From SLJN01 sp964505385 (GTDB lineage: Bacteria > Bacteroidota > Rhodothermia > Balneolales > Natronogracilivirgulaceae): 64,000 nt of DNA. The stretch spans positions 1 to 64,000 of the forward strand of contig CAZDIA010000004.1 of the NCBI GenBank assembly GCA_964505385.1, given 5' to 3'. Positions 36,050 through 46,026 of this stretch are shown piece after piece. The first letter of the stretch is position 1. Each line of letters begins with the position of its first letter. The notes beneath the pieces were generated by a model, which saw nothing but the letters and a program-made list of their open reading frames with translations, had not been told where the DNA came from and made no database searches. The position numbers and the translations under genes were made by a program.

Positions 36050-37045
36050 ATGAAAATACTTGGTATCGAAACCTCTTGTGATGAGACCGCAGCAGCGGTT
36101 TATGATTCAGACGAGGGATTGCATTCAAACATCATTGCTTCACAACAGGAACATGAAGAGTGGGGTGGAGTGGTTCCTGAAGTTGCTTCAAGAGCCCATG
36201 ATGCTAAAATAACGGCAATTGTCTCTGAAGCACTTAATCAGGCCGGTGCGGACAAAACCGAGATTGAGGGTATAGCTGTAACCCAGGGACCAGGTTTGAT
36301 TGGAGCGCTGCTGGTAGGGCTGTGTTTTGCAAAAGGTCTTTCACTACAATGGCATCGGCCTTTGGTTGGGGTTAATCATATCGATGCTCACGTGTATGCT
36401 AATTTTCTTGAACATCAGCCGGATTATCCGTTCATCAGTTTGGTGGTATCCGGCGGGCATACGCAGTTAGCCAAAGTGGATAAACCGTTTTCACATGAAA
36501 TGCTCGGTAAAACACGCGATGATGCTGCCGGTGAAGCTTTCGATAAAACCGGCAAACTCCTCGGTCTTCCTTATCCCGCCGGCAGGGAAATGGATAATCT
36601 GGCAAAGAAGGGGGATCCGCATCGGTTTGAATTTCCAAAAGCGATGATTAAGGATGGATATGATTTCAGTTTTTCCGGATTAAAAACATCGGTGTTGTAT
36701 CGTATCCGGAATGAGCAAGAAAATTTCGTTGACCAAAACCTTGCTGATTTATGTGCCGGCATTGTGGATGCAATTACCGAGGTGCTGACGGAAAAAATCA
36801 GGAAAGCAGTTCGAGAACACGAGATTAAAAATGTATTGGTTGCAGGTGGGGTTTCGGCTAATTCAACTTTGAGGGAAAAACTTGCCGGGATGGCAAAGCA
36901 GGAGGATATAAAGTTATATATCCCAAGCCCGGTTTACTGCACCGACAATGCAGCGATGATTGCTATAACCGGCAGCATGATGCTGCAAAGAGGCTATTCT
37001 GATGATTTGGCAATCAAACCATTTACACGGTATAATTCTGTTTGA
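36050..37045 (+). CDS. tsaD: tRNA N6-threonylcarbamoyladenosine transferase TsaD
   Basis: Transfers threonylcarbamoyl from its AMP adduct to A37 of ANN-decoding tRNAs, an essential decoding modification. 331 residues. It opens with ILGIETSCDETAAAVYDSD, has the metal motif NHIDAHVYANF, then VSGGHTQL, GEAFDKTGKLLGLPYPAG, FSFSGLKTSV and VAGGVSANSTLR, and ends at YCTDNAAMIAITG. Partners TsaB and TsaE are not in the window. ATG start, single-gene unit. Confidence 0.97.
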   Translation: MKILGIETSCDETAAAVYDSDEGLHSNIIASQQEHEEWGGVVPEVASRAHDAKITAIVSEALNQAGADKTEIEGIAVTQGPGLIGALLVGLCFAKGLSLQWHRPLVGVNHIDAHVYANFLEHQPDYPFISLVVSGGHTQLAKVDKPFSHEMLGKTRDDAAGEAFDKTGKLLGLPYPAGREMDNLAKKGDPHRFEFPKAMIKDGYDFSFSGLKTSVLYRIRNEQENFVDQNLADLCAGIVDAITEVLTEKIRKAVREHEIKNVLVAGGVSANSTLREKLAGMAKQEDIKLYIPSPVYCTDNAAMIAITGSMMLQRGYSDDLAIKPFTRYNSV

Positions 37046-37217
37046 TTACTTGCTCTCTGTAATTCCGGTGCAATGTATCATGTGTTGCAGGGAAATATTA
37101 ATCCAGGAGTAAATTTTTCATTTTAATCTGAATGATCGGGGTTTTACTTTCACAATAGAAGTTTATTTTAGCTGGTGAAAATCATTCAGTAACCCGAAAA
37201 ATAAACAGGATGTATTT

Positions 37218-38744
37218 ATGGATTTTTTGAAAAATCTTGGAATCTCAGATGATAATTCCGGAACGTGGTCAGGCACCAAATCATTAAGCAGTTCCGGTGC
37301 TGAAAAACTGACAAGTTATTCTCCGATAGACAGTAAACCGATTGCTACTATTTCCTGGACTTCAGAAAAGGAGTATGAGGAGGTAGTTAAAAATGCGCAA
37401 TCCGCTTTTGAAAAGTGGCGAATGGTACCGGCCCCGCAGCGTGGTGAAATTGTTCGCCAAATCGGAGAGCAGCTCAGAAAACACAAGGAAGACCTCGGAA
37501 GTCTTGTAAGTCTTGAAAATGGCAAGATTTATCAGGAGGGCTTAGGAGAGGTGCAGGAAATGATCGATATCTGTGATTTTGCTTTGGGTCAATCCAGGCA
37601 GTTATACGGATTTACGATGGCATCAGAGCGGCCGGAGCACCGTTTATATGATCAGTATCATCCGCTTGGGCCGATAGGAGTTATATCCGCATTTAATTTT
37701 CCGGTAGCCGTGTGGAGCTGGAATACCATGATTGCCGCCGTCTGCGGTGATACTGTGATCTGGAAGCCATCCGAGAAGACACCACTTACCGCTTTAGCAT
37801 GTCACAATCTGGTAAAAAATGTGTTGAAGGAAAATGATGTGCCCGAGGGTGTTTTCAACCTTGTAATCGGAGATCGGAAGATCGGTGAAAAAATGGCCGA
37901 AGATCGCCGCCTGCCGCTGATTTCAGCGACCGGATCAATTCCAATGGGAAGAGATGTTGGTCAACGCGTATCCAAACGCCTTGGTAAAAGTATCCTCGAG
38001 CTTGGCGGCAACAATGCCATCATAGTTAGCGATAAAGCAGATCTGGAAATGGCTATACGGGCGATCGTATTCGGAGCAGTGGGTACTGCCGGGCAGCGCT
38101 GTACCTCAACCAGGCGGATCATTGTTCAGGAAAATGTATATGAAGAAGTCAAAAATCGCCTGCTATCTATTTACAAGAGCCTAAGTATTGGGGATCCGCT
38201 TGACGAAAGCAATCTCGTTGGACCGCTGATTGATAAAGATGCCGTAGACAATATGATCAAAGCCCTTGAGCAGATCAAAAAAGAAGGTGGTAATGTTCTT
38301 TGTGGCGGAGAAGTACTTGAGGGTAAAGGTTATGAAAACGGTCTATATGTAACGCCATCAATTTGTGAAGTAGAAAACGAGTATGAAATTGTTCAGAATG
38401 AAACCTTCGCCCCGATTTTATATATGATCAAGTATAAAACTCTGGATGAAGCTATCGAGAAGCACAATGGCGTGCGACAAGGGCTCAGTGGCTCCATCTT
38501 TTCATTAGATATGAGAGAAGTGGAAACTTATCTCAGTGCCCGAGGATCTGATACTGGCATTGCTAATGTGAATATCGGTACCAGTGGTGCTGAAATTGGA
38601 GGAGCCTTCGGTGGTGAGAAAGAAACCGGTGGAGGTCGGGAATCCGGCTCGGACGCATGGAAAGCGTATATGCGCCGCCAGACCAATACGATAAACTGGA
38701 GTGAGGAAATGCCCTTAGCTCAGGGAATTAGCTTTGACGTTTAG
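37218..38744 (+). CDS. ALDH7-type aldehyde dehydrogenase (aminoadipate semialdehyde dehydrogenase-like)
   Basis: NAD-dependent aldehyde dehydrogenase, 508 residues. The general-base glutamate is in LELGGNNAI and the nucleophilic cysteine in GTAGQRCTSTRR (about 295). The long N-terminus plus RPEHRLYDQYHPLGPIGVISAFNFPVAVW and the C-terminal FGGEKETGGGRESGSDAWKAYMRRQT are hallmarks of the ALDH7/antiquitin group. These oxidise alpha-aminoadipate semialdehyde (piperideine-6-carboxylate) in lysine breakdown. No lysine-catabolism neighbour is present, so substrate is inferred from family only. The gene is alone and ends at a strong hairpin. Confidence 0.88.
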   Translation: MDFLKNLGISDDNSGTWSGTKSLSSSGAEKLTSYSPIDSKPIATISWTSEKEYEEVVKNAQSAFEKWRMVPAPQRGEIVRQIGEQLRKHKEDLGSLVSLENGKIYQEGLGEVQEMIDICDFALGQSRQLYGFTMASERPEHRLYDQYHPLGPIGVISAFNFPVAVWSWNTMIAAVCGDTVIWKPSEKTPLTALACHNLVKNVLKENDVPEGVFNLVIGDRKIGEKMAEDRRLPLISATGSIPMGRDVGQRVSKRLGKSILELGGNNAIIVSDKADLEMAIRAIVFGAVGTAGQRCTSTRRIIVQENVYEEVKNRLLSIYKSLSIGDPLDESNLVGPLIDKDAVDNMIKALEQIKKEGGNVLCGGEVLEGKGYENGLYVTPSICEVENEYEIVQNETFAPILYMIKYKTLDEAIEKHNGVRQGLSGSIFSLDMREVETYLSARGSDTGIANVNIGTSGAEIGGAFGGEKETGGGRESGSDAWKAYMRRQTNTINWSEEMPLAQGISFDV

Positions 38745-38764
38745 TCAAAATTGAAAATTACACT

Positions 38765-38806
38765 CACGGTATTTTATCCCCAAATCCAATGGGGATAAAA
38801 ACCGTG
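38765..38806. terminator. Strong bidirectional hairpin between convergent genes
   Basis: A 10-bp perfect stem TTTTATCCCC / GGGGATAAAA (38772-38781 with 38791-38800) continues past one bulged base into CACGGT / ACCGTG, giving 16 pairs around a 9-base loop. It sits between the converging ALDH gene (+) and the DUF3078 gene (-); the A/T part gives a T-rich arm on each strand, so it probably terminates both. Confidence 0.8.
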
Positions 38807-38834
38807 GCTTATATTTTATCAGACCGATTTCCGG

Positions 38835-39752
38835 TTAATCTGATTCAAAAATATCATATCGAAAGCCAACACTAAGGACCTGTCGTGTTTGGATTTCGTC
38901 ATCGACGTCGGTGTTATAACGAAATTCAAGATCAAAGTTAACGGTAAAATACCTGTGAATGTCAATCACTACTTCATTTACGAAGGTGACATTAGTATCT
39001 ATTACAGGTTTATCAAAGCTTGAAAATGTTTCGATATATCCAGTGTATTCAAAGCTTTCAAGGAATGCTCTTGAAAAACTGAGCACAGTTGAGAAACCAG
39101 CCTGATTTCTAAAGGTTTGATTTTCATCCAGCCCGAAAATGGGAGCTAATCTGCGATCTCTGACGAATATTTGTTGCATAGACAGACCTGCCTGCGCTTC
39201 AAAACTTCGGTCAGGCTCAAATGAAATCCCCAGCATTTCGATTATTTCACCACCAGGAAAGAAAATTCTGGTTGAGGTTCCGTTTTCTTCTTCATTCTCT
39301 TCAATTTTTTGTTCGAACTGAGAATCAAAATTAACGTTGATTGCAGCTCCCCACCTCTCATCAATAAACTTTCTCAGAAATTGATTTCGCAAGCGAATAC
39401 GATCATTACTTTTTTCAAAACCAGAGCCGCCAACACGGGTTTGTCCATATCGGAGATCTATATTGTGGCGTGATCCAAATACATCTTCAGTAAATCTGGC
39501 ATCGAAACTCGTTCGGCCCTCAGCATTAAATGAATCACTACCCCCACCTGACCAATTATCCGAATAAGAGTTCTGCGAGAGGTTCAATCCGAACATCCAG
39601 TCATATTCACTTGTTAGCTCATCTGCATCTTCATCAATTTCTACATCATTATCTATGACTGTTTCCTGGGCAGCTGATTGCAGGGAAATACCTGTTATAA
39701 TAAGCAGTAAAAAGAGTGAAGTTAACCAAAAGTGTTTCACATTAACTTTCAT
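38835..39752 (-). CDS. DUF3078 outer-membrane protein
   Basis: 305 residues with a signal peptide (LTSLFLLLIITGISLQSAAQ, cut near residue 28), an acidic patch (NDVEIDEDADE) and then FGLNLSQNSYSDNWSGGGSDSF, the diagnostic start of DUF3078 proteins. The remainder is amphipathic strands ending VLSVGFRYDIFESD, fitting a beta-barrel. The family is common in Bacteroidota and uncharacterised. The gene starts with ATG, faces the ALDH gene and is separated from nuoH by 330 bases in which I see no gene. Confidence 0.8.
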   Translation of the reverse strand: MKVNVKHFWLTSLFLLLIITGISLQSAAQETVIDNDVEIDEDADELTSEYDWMFGLNLSQNSYSDNWSGGGSDSFNAEGRTSFDARFTEDVFGSRHNIDLRYGQTRVGGSGFEKSNDRIRLRNQFLRKFIDERWGAAINVNFDSQFEQKIEENEEENGTSTRIFFPGGEIIEMLGISFEPDRSFEAQAGLSMQQIFVRDRRLAPIFGLDENQTFRNQAGFSTVLSFSRAFLESFEYTGYIETFSSFDKPVIDTNVTFVNEVVIDIHRYFTVNFDLEFRYNTDVDDEIQTRQVLSVGFRYDIFESD

Positions 39753-40082
39753 AATGGTCTAAAGTAATTATTCAGATTGAGGTTTTAAGAGGTGCCACGT
39801 CGGTTTTTTTATTTCTTATTAACAAAAAAGTGTGGCTATCGACCAACAAGTTTAAATGTAATCAATCCGACAAGGGTTCTCTTCAAGCAGATTTATGAGT
39901 ATCTGCCGAAGTATAAGAGTTGTATCATATTGCTATTACATACCATATGCAATCCAATCCTTTAGACGGTATTAGATTGAGACGAGTATTCACTGCATAA
40001 GTAACGGGTGAACTATCAAAAATTCTGATAAACCTTAATCGCAATACTACAACGGAAGATACACTAAAGTTGTGCTCTTAAA
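39753..40082. other. 330-base gene-free stretch between nuoH and the DUF3078 gene
   Basis: Both flanking genes are on the minus strand. The stretch is A/T-rich, without a credible frame, hairpin terminator or repeat that I could identify. It must carry the end of the nuo transcript and the promoter for the DUF3078 gene. Confidence 0.6.
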
Positions 40083-41093
40083 TTATGCAAAGTAGGTATT
40101 GTAAATAACAATGGCGCTCGCAATAACTACAAAGTTAATGATACCTAAAGGAAGTAAGCGGCTCCATGAAAAATACATCAGATTGTTGAATTTAAAACGG
40201 GGCAATGTCCAGCGAACCCATATAAATAAAAATATGAAGAAGAAAGTCTTTAAGCTGAAAACTACCAGGTCGAGTACAACTTTTGCTGTTGCAGACATTT
40301 CGGGCAGCCAATAAGCGGCAAACGGTAAATGGTATCCGCCAAAGAAAAAGACAACTATCAGCATGCTCCCAATAATGATATGCATGTACTCTGCAAGGAA
40401 AAAAGTTCCGAATTTCATACCGCTGTATTCAGTATGGAACCCGCCAACCAGCTCCTGCTCTGCCTCGACTAAATCAAATGGAGCACGGTTAGCTTCAGCG
40501 AAAGCGGCTATAGTAAAAATTACAAATCCAATGGGGTTGCGGAATAAGTTCCACCATGCTTCCTGAGAATCAACAATTTCTACTAAATTCAGTGAAGCTG
40601 CATAGAGAATACAAGATGCAACGGCAATACCCATAGGTAATTCATAGCTAACCATTTGAGCAGCAGACCGCAGCCCCCCGAGTAAACTGTACTTACTGTT
40701 TGAAGCCCAGCCTCCTAATGTAACGCCGTAAACACCCATTGATGTAACAGCCAGAATATAAAGAGCACCGACATTGATATCGGATGCAACAACTCCTCCG
40801 GCAAAGGGGATTACAGCAATAACTGCAATAGCTGTAACCATCGGAATTAATGGGGCAAGGGTATGAAGGGCTCGCTTGCCAAACAGCGGGGTTGTGTCTT
40901 CGTTAAATAGCAACTTAAGTACATCAGCAAGCGGCTGAAGTAATCCGAAAGGGCCGACGCGGTTGGGTCCGGGCCGGTTTTGAATGAAACCGGCAATTCG
41001 GCGTTCAACGAATACAATTAGTCCCGCCAGTGCCAGAATGGCCGCTAAGCCGAGTACGGCAATTAGTAATGAAGTAGCAAGTTCAGGAGACAT
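40083..41093 (-). CDS. nuoH: NADH-quinone oxidoreductase subunit H
   Basis: Membrane subunit at the junction of complex I arms, forming part of the quinone channel. 336 residues, about eight helices. Strongly conserved segments include VFVERRIAGFIQNRPGPNRVGPFGLLQPLADVLKLLF, EANRAPFDLVEAEQELVGGFHTEYSGM, and the acidic loop lining the quinone path. Last gene of the visible minus-strand nuo operon; it starts 24 bases after nuoG. nuoI, J and K do not follow it. Confidence 0.97.
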   Translation of the reverse strand: MSPELATSLLIAVLGLAAILALAGLIVFVERRIAGFIQNRPGPNRVGPFGLLQPLADVLKLLFNEDTTPLFGKRALHTLAPLIPMVTAIAVIAVIPFAGGVVASDINVGALYILAVTSMGVYGVTLGGWASNSKYSLLGGLRSAAQMVSYELPMGIAVASCILYAASLNLVEIVDSQEAWWNLFRNPIGFVIFTIAAFAEANRAPFDLVEAEQELVGGFHTEYSGMKFGTFFLAEYMHIIIGSMLIVVFFFGGYHLPFAAYWLPEMSATAKVVLDLVVFSLKTFFFIFLFIWVRWTLPRFKFNNLMYFSWSRLLPLGIINFVVIASAIVIYNTYFA

Positions 41094-41117
41094 GTACTTT
41101 ATTTGGTGTCAATAGTT

Positions 41118-42863
41118 TCAGGATACATTTTCTGCAGGGATCTGTTTGAGATCCAATTTTATGCCACGCTCTTCATCCATGCGTTCATAGGTAACTCCGT
41201 TGAGCGCGGGCAGATTATTTGAAACTTCCTCCATAATTTCGCGGGAAGATTCAAACCCGAGTTTGATATTCATCTCATAGGCCGTTCGCACCAGAAACTC
41301 CCATGCAGGGATACAGTCAACGCGGTTACGGTCACTAACCCAATTATCGAATTTTGTACCGAACCGGTCAAGCCTGCTGATGGACATTTCCAGATTCAGG
41401 TTACGGTTAGTATAAAAAGTTTCCTTAGCCGGGATGGTGCGTTGAATTCGACCATCTACATTTACATAGCTGCCGGAGTGTTCAGCACTGCAGGTTACCG
41501 GAATAACCATATCCGCAGCTTTGGTAGTTTCGGAGTAATTAGTAGCGAAAGTAAGAACAAACTTGCCTTCTGCAAAAGAAGGATCAATATCGAATCGGCC
41601 AAATATGTCATCGGTTAGAATGACAACTATCTTGTACTTATCCGACTTTAATTCTGATTCAATCTTTTTCTTGTCCCACTCGGTGAGGCCAAGCATACGG
41701 CAACCGTTGGTATTAGGCGCCTCGTCATCAGTGATAAGAAAATCATCACCTTTGCCGGGGGTAATATGAGGAGCAAAACCCGATTCGGAAACTCCTATAT
41801 TATTGAAAAACTGCTGCAGGATAAAGTTATCTTCTACCGGAGCATGCGGACTACCGATTATCAGCATTTCTTCGGGCTTATACGCTTCCATCTGCTCAAC
41901 AAAAGTCATTAAAGCATTATTCCAGGATGTTTTGGAGTGCTCATCTGACGAAAGCTTTAGCTCTGGTTTGGAAACCCGGTTTTCATTCATCTGCCTGTAA
42001 GCCATCCGGCCTTCATCAGGCATCCAGTGATCATTAACTTCAGGATTCAGCCGGGGAGTAATTCGCATTACGAGATTATCCCGGGTCCAGATATCAATAT
42101 TACAACCTTTGCCATTGGTTACATCAATGCTAGGAGTCTGTGCCATTTCCCAAACACGAGCTTTAAACCGGAAATCGGCGGAGGTTAATGCGCCTACCGG
42201 GCAGATATCAACGGTGTTCAGAGAATATGGATCATCAAAAGTTTCGCCAGGTGCTGTTATCGGATAATTTTTATCTCCCCGGGAAACAATAGTAAGTTGA
42301 TGTGTTTGACTGATCTCTTCCGTGAATCGTGTGCACCTCGTACAGTTGATACATCGCTCGGCATCCAGGATCACTCTGGGTCCGAGTTGAACTCGTTTGG
42401 GCTTATGAACTTTTTTGTGCTCAAACCGACTGCCTTCCGGTCCGTATTTATAGGTAAGAATCTGCAACGGACATTCGCCGGCCTGGTCGCAGATCGGGCA
42501 ATCCAGCGGATGGTTAATCAGGATTAACTCGAGATTATCAGCTTGAGCGCGTTTAACTTCATCAGAGGTCTCATGAGAATGGATTACCATTCCATCGCTC
42601 ATGTCCAGACTGCAAGCAGTCATTAATTTCGGGAAATACCGGATTTTGGGTTCTCCGTTCTCATCCAATTCCTGATTTCCTGTTTCACGATCTACAACAG
42701 GAGTTCCGGCTTTTACCACGCACTGGCGGCAGTTAGCCGGAATTGACATGGAAGGATGATAGCAGAAATACGGCAGATCAAGCCCCTGATCCAGCATAAA
42801 TTGCAAGACCTTACCGGGCTTTTCATACTCGTAGCGGACGTTATCAATAATAATTTCAGGCAT
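41118..42863 (-). CDS. nuoG: NADH-quinone oxidoreductase subunit G (short form)
   Basis: Iron-sulfur subunit of the complex I peripheral arm. 581 residues, against roughly 690-910 in many bacteria. It has the N-terminal 2Fe-2S domain (YFCYHPSMSIPANCRQC, LMTACS), then HPLDCPICDQAGEC and CINCTRCTRF ... DICPVGALTS for the 4Fe-4S clusters. At the start of the molybdopterin-like domain, TNGKGCNIDIW keeps only one cysteine, so the optional N7 cluster is absent. The C-terminal domain is shortened. It starts 13 bases after nuoF and overlaps no gene. Confidence 0.94.
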   Translation of the reverse strand: MPEIIIDNVRYEYEKPGKVLQFMLDQGLDLPYFCYHPSMSIPANCRQCVVKAGTPVVDRETGNQELDENGEPKIRYFPKLMTACSLDMSDGMVIHSHETSDEVKRAQADNLELILINHPLDCPICDQAGECPLQILTYKYGPEGSRFEHKKVHKPKRVQLGPRVILDAERCINCTRCTRFTEEISQTHQLTIVSRGDKNYPITAPGETFDDPYSLNTVDICPVGALTSADFRFKARVWEMAQTPSIDVTNGKGCNIDIWTRDNLVMRITPRLNPEVNDHWMPDEGRMAYRQMNENRVSKPELKLSSDEHSKTSWNNALMTFVEQMEAYKPEEMLIIGSPHAPVEDNFILQQFFNNIGVSESGFAPHITPGKGDDFLITDDEAPNTNGCRMLGLTEWDKKKIESELKSDKYKIVVILTDDIFGRFDIDPSFAEGKFVLTFATNYSETTKAADMVIPVTCSAEHSGSYVNVDGRIQRTIPAKETFYTNRNLNLEMSISRLDRFGTKFDNWVSDRNRVDCIPAWEFLVRTAYEMNIKLGFESSREIMEEVSNNLPALNGVTYERMDEERGIKLDLKQIPAENVS

Positions 42864-42876
42864 AATACCGGCAGTT

Positions 42877-44163
42877 TTAAGCTACAGCGTAAACTGATTT
42901 TTTACATTTGGCTTCAAATTCGGGGCGGAAGCGATCAACTGAGTAACGAACGGGCCATGCAGCCGCGTCGGCAAGGGCACAGATGGTTCGCCCCTCCATC
43001 TTATTGCAAATCTCAAGTAATAATTCGAGATCACGCATTTCTCCTTCGCCCCGGTTTATTTTCAACAGAATCTTATGGAGCCAGCCTGTGCCATCACGGC
43101 AGGGAGTGCACTGGCCGCATGATTCGTGATGGAAAAAGTGGGAAATTCTGCAAATGACATCAACAATGTCGGTATCTTCATCCATCACCAGCATACCGGC
43201 GGTTCCCATCATGGTGCCAACTTCGCGAAGACCGTCAGCATCCATCGTAACTCCGTCAATCACCTCGCCGCGAATTGGTGGAGTAGAGGCGCCACCGGGT
43301 ATAATAGCTTTAATATCTTTATCGCCGCGCACACCACCGCATACCTCATAGATCAAATCGGTAATTTTCATACCTGCCGGATACTCATAAACTCCCGGTT
43401 TATTGACATGGCCGGAAATGCCGTAAAGTACCGGACCGGGGTGTGTATCCGGCCCGAGTGTCTTAAACCAGCTCGCGCCATTATTGATCACGTGTGGTAC
43501 ATTGGCGAGAGTTTCAATGTTGTTAATAGTTGTAGGTCGTCCCCAAAGGCCTTTCTGAGCCGGAAACGGCGGCTTCACACGCGGATACCCTCGCTTACCC
43601 TCAAGTGATTCCATCAGTGAAGTTTCTTCACCACAGATATAAGCGCCGGCCCCCATGTGGGTGTACATATCCACGCTAAAATCGGTTTTCAGGATATTTT
43701 TCCCGAGGTACCCTTTTTTGTAAGCCTCATCGATGGCCTTATCCATCATTTTAATAAACTCACGGTACTCACCTCTTATGTAAACATAGATTGCATCGAT
43801 CTTCATCGCATAGGCAGCAATAATTGATCCTTCTATGAAAAGATGAGGATTGAACTCAAACAGTTTTCGATCTTTGAATGTACCCGGCTCGGATTCATCG
43901 CCGTTGGCGGCCAGGTAACGAGGCCCGCCATCAGGTTCTGGCATAAAGGACCATTTCATTCCGGCGTTGAATCCGGCACCGCCACGACCCCGGATGTTGG
44001 CCTCTTTAACTTCGTCGGTTACGGCTTTGGGCTCCCATTTTTCATCAATTAATATCTTTTTGAGAGCGGAATATCCGCCGTTTTTCTCATATACATCAAT
44101 ATCAGCCAGATTGGGAATATCCGGGACGAGAACAGGTTCAAATGTTTTCCAGTCTTGAGCCAT
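42877..44163 (-). CDS. nuoF: NADH-quinone oxidoreductase subunit F
   Basis: NADH-oxidising subunit with FMN and a 4Fe-4S cluster. 428 residues. The flavin/NADH-binding part has GRGGAGFNAGMKWSFMP and YLAANGDESEPGTFKDR, with GAGAYICGEETSLMESLEGKRGYPR after it. The cluster motif is SCGQCTPCRDGT followed by a distant cysteine in GRTICALADAAAWP. Length and motifs are normal. It lies 5 bases after nuoE. Confidence 0.97.
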   Translation of the reverse strand: MAQDWKTFEPVLVPDIPNLADIDVYEKNGGYSALKKILIDEKWEPKAVTDEVKEANIRGRGGAGFNAGMKWSFMPEPDGGPRYLAANGDESEPGTFKDRKLFEFNPHLFIEGSIIAAYAMKIDAIYVYIRGEYREFIKMMDKAIDEAYKKGYLGKNILKTDFSVDMYTHMGAGAYICGEETSLMESLEGKRGYPRVKPPFPAQKGLWGRPTTINNIETLANVPHVINNGASWFKTLGPDTHPGPVLYGISGHVNKPGVYEYPAGMKITDLIYEVCGGVRGDKDIKAIIPGGASTPPIRGEVIDGVTMDADGLREVGTMMGTAGMLVMDEDTDIVDVICRISHFFHHESCGQCTPCRDGTGWLHKILLKINRGEGEMRDLELLLEICNKMEGRTICALADAAAWPVRYSVDRFRPEFEAKCKKSVYAVA

Positions 44164-44168
44164 AAAGA

Positions 44169-44711
44169 TCAGGAGTCGTTGTTTTGATGAAGTGCCATCG
44201 GAATCGATTCGAATTCAGGCTCTTTACCCGCCTTCAAATCCTCGATGAGCTGATCAAGTTTTTCTTTGGTAAGGTGATTAACATATTGATCGTTAGTAAC
44301 TTGAAGCATGGGCGCATAACCACAGGCTCCAAGGCATTCAACTTCCCGGATGGAAAACATACCATCATCGGTTGTTTCACCTTCTTTAATACCCAGCTTT
44401 TCCTCCAGATGCTGGATAACTTCCTGAGCTCCACACACCTGGCAACTGAAGCTACCGCAAACGTCCAGCACGTATTTGCCCATGTCTTCTTTATAATACT
44501 GCGTGTAAAATGAAGCTACACCGTGTACGAGAGCAAACGGCAGGTCCAGGGTATCGGCTACCAGTTTTTGAACATCCGCTTTAACATGCCCGAACTTATC
44601 CTGAGCAAGCCATAATGCCGGCATAACAGCCGACTGCTGATCGGGGTACCGGGATTTGTACTCTTCAATCTTCTTTAATTCTTCTTTGGTGAATTCGTAA
44701 TTCTCAGCCAT
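44169..44711 (-). CDS. nuoE: NADH-quinone oxidoreductase subunit E
   Basis: Small 2Fe-2S subunit of the NADH module. 180 residues. Cluster ligands are in DVCGSFSCQVCGA and ECLGACGYAPML; the thioredoxin-like fold is preceded by a helical region (YPDQQSAVMPALWLAQDKFGH). It sits 5 bases after nuoD and 5 before nuoF, all in the same operon. Confidence 0.96.
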   Translation of the reverse strand: MAENYEFTKEELKKIEEYKSRYPDQQSAVMPALWLAQDKFGHVKADVQKLVADTLDLPFALVHGVASFYTQYYKEDMGKYVLDVCGSFSCQVCGAQEVIQHLEEKLGIKEGETTDDGMFSIREVECLGACGYAPMLQVTNDQYVNHLTKEKLDQLIEDLKAGKEPEFESIPMALHQNNDS

Positions 44712-44716
44712 AAATG

Positions 44717-46021
44717 TTATTTATCCGATTCTCCCATTACAGGATCAAATCCTCCGATAATTAATACCGTATCTGCAACCATTTCCCCGTCGAGGGAATA
44801 TTCCATTGCCTGGAGGTTGGCAAAGGAGGGTGATTTAATTTTCAATCTCCACGGGTGGCCGGTTCCATCGCTTTGAATAAAATAACCGAGTTCCCCTTTT
44901 GGAGCTTCGATTGCATGATACGCTTCAGCTCCTTCCGGTGGGCAAACCCCGGTGTCAGTCATCATAAAATCGTGGATCATACCTTCCATGGAATAATATA
45001 CTTCATCCTTGGATGGATATGATTGTTTAGCATCATCTACACGAATGGGACCTTTAGATGGCATTTTTTCGAGACATTGACGAATAATACGTATGGATTC
45101 TGCCATCTCTTCCATCCGGACATAATATCGTGCCAGATTATCGCCTTCTACACGTGAGGGGACATCAAAGTCAATCTCATCATATTTGAGATAGGGTTCG
45201 AATTTTCGGATGTCATAGGCAATGCCGGAGCCTCTTAAAGTCGGTCCGGTAGCTCCGTATTTAATTGCATCTTCGGGTTTCAGAACACCAGTTTCTGTAT
45301 TACGGTCCACAAAAATGCGGTTTTTGTTTAATAATTTGTTCCAGTCTTTAAGTTCATTCGGAAACTCGTTAACGAATTTTTTGATCGCAGCGATGGCATC
45401 ATCGCTCATGTCGTTGGTAACCCCTCCGATTCGTGAGTGTGATACGGTAAATCGGTGACCGGCTATTTCATCAAATATGTCATAAATTTTTTCGCGCTCG
45501 CGAAAAGCCCACATAAAGAATGAGAGGGCTCCGGCATCCATAATCATGGTTCCAAACCAAAGCAGGTGTGATGAAATACGGGCCAGTTCATTGCTGATCA
45601 TCCGTATATAAACTGCCCGCTCCGGAACTTCAATTTCCGCGATCTTTTCTACGGCGCAGCACAGCGCCACATTGTTGCTGTATGGTGAGAGGTAGTCCAT
45701 GCGATCGGTGTAGGGCATGAACTCTTGATACGTTTTGTTTTCGGCAATCTTTTCTACTCCACGGTGCAGATAGCCGATATCAAGTTTGTTTTTGATGATT
45801 TGCTCACCCCTCAGGTCCATAACCACTCGCAATACGCCGTGTGTTGCCGGGTGTTGCGGACCCATATTCAGCACCATCTGAGTAGATAGGGGATCATCAT
45901 ACTCCAACTCGATGGTTGTATGTTTATCTTCAAGCTTTTTGTAAAGCTGGCGCTGATGTTCCGGAAAGAAAGTCGGGGTGACTTTCTCATCTATTTTAGA
46001 ATACTTTTTTTCGAGTTCCAT
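44717..46021 (-). CDS. nuoD: NADH-quinone oxidoreductase subunit D
   Basis: 49-kDa subunit that forms the quinone-binding site with NuoB. 434 residues; a separate nuoC precedes it, so the two are not fused. Conserved stretches: MVLNMGPQHPATHGVLRVVMDLRGE, DIGYLHRGVEKIAEN, YTDRMDYLSPYSNNVALC and the C-terminal APKGELGYFIQSDGTGHPWRLKIKSPSF. Gap of 5 bases to nuoC and to nuoE. Confidence 0.97.
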   Translation of the reverse strand: MELEKKYSKIDEKVTPTFFPEHQRQLYKKLEDKHTTIELEYDDPLSTQMVLNMGPQHPATHGVLRVVMDLRGEQIIKNKLDIGYLHRGVEKIAENKTYQEFMPYTDRMDYLSPYSNNVALCCAVEKIAEIEVPERAVYIRMISNELARISSHLLWFGTMIMDAGALSFFMWAFREREKIYDIFDEIAGHRFTVSHSRIGGVTNDMSDDAIAAIKKFVNEFPNELKDWNKLLNKNRIFVDRNTETGVLKPEDAIKYGATGPTLRGSGIAYDIRKFEPYLKYDEIDFDVPSRVEGDNLARYYVRMEEMAESIRIIRQCLEKMPSKGPIRVDDAKQSYPSKDEVYYSMEGMIHDFMMTDTGVCPPEGAEAYHAIEAPKGELGYFIQSDGTGHPWRLKIKSPSFANLQAMEYSLDGEMVADTVLIIGGFDPVMGESDK

Positions 46022-46026
46022 ACCTG

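Noticed and set aside
43126..43608. 160-codon open frame opposite nuoF
   Set aside because: Antisense to a well-conserved complex I subunit in a tight operon; codon shadow.
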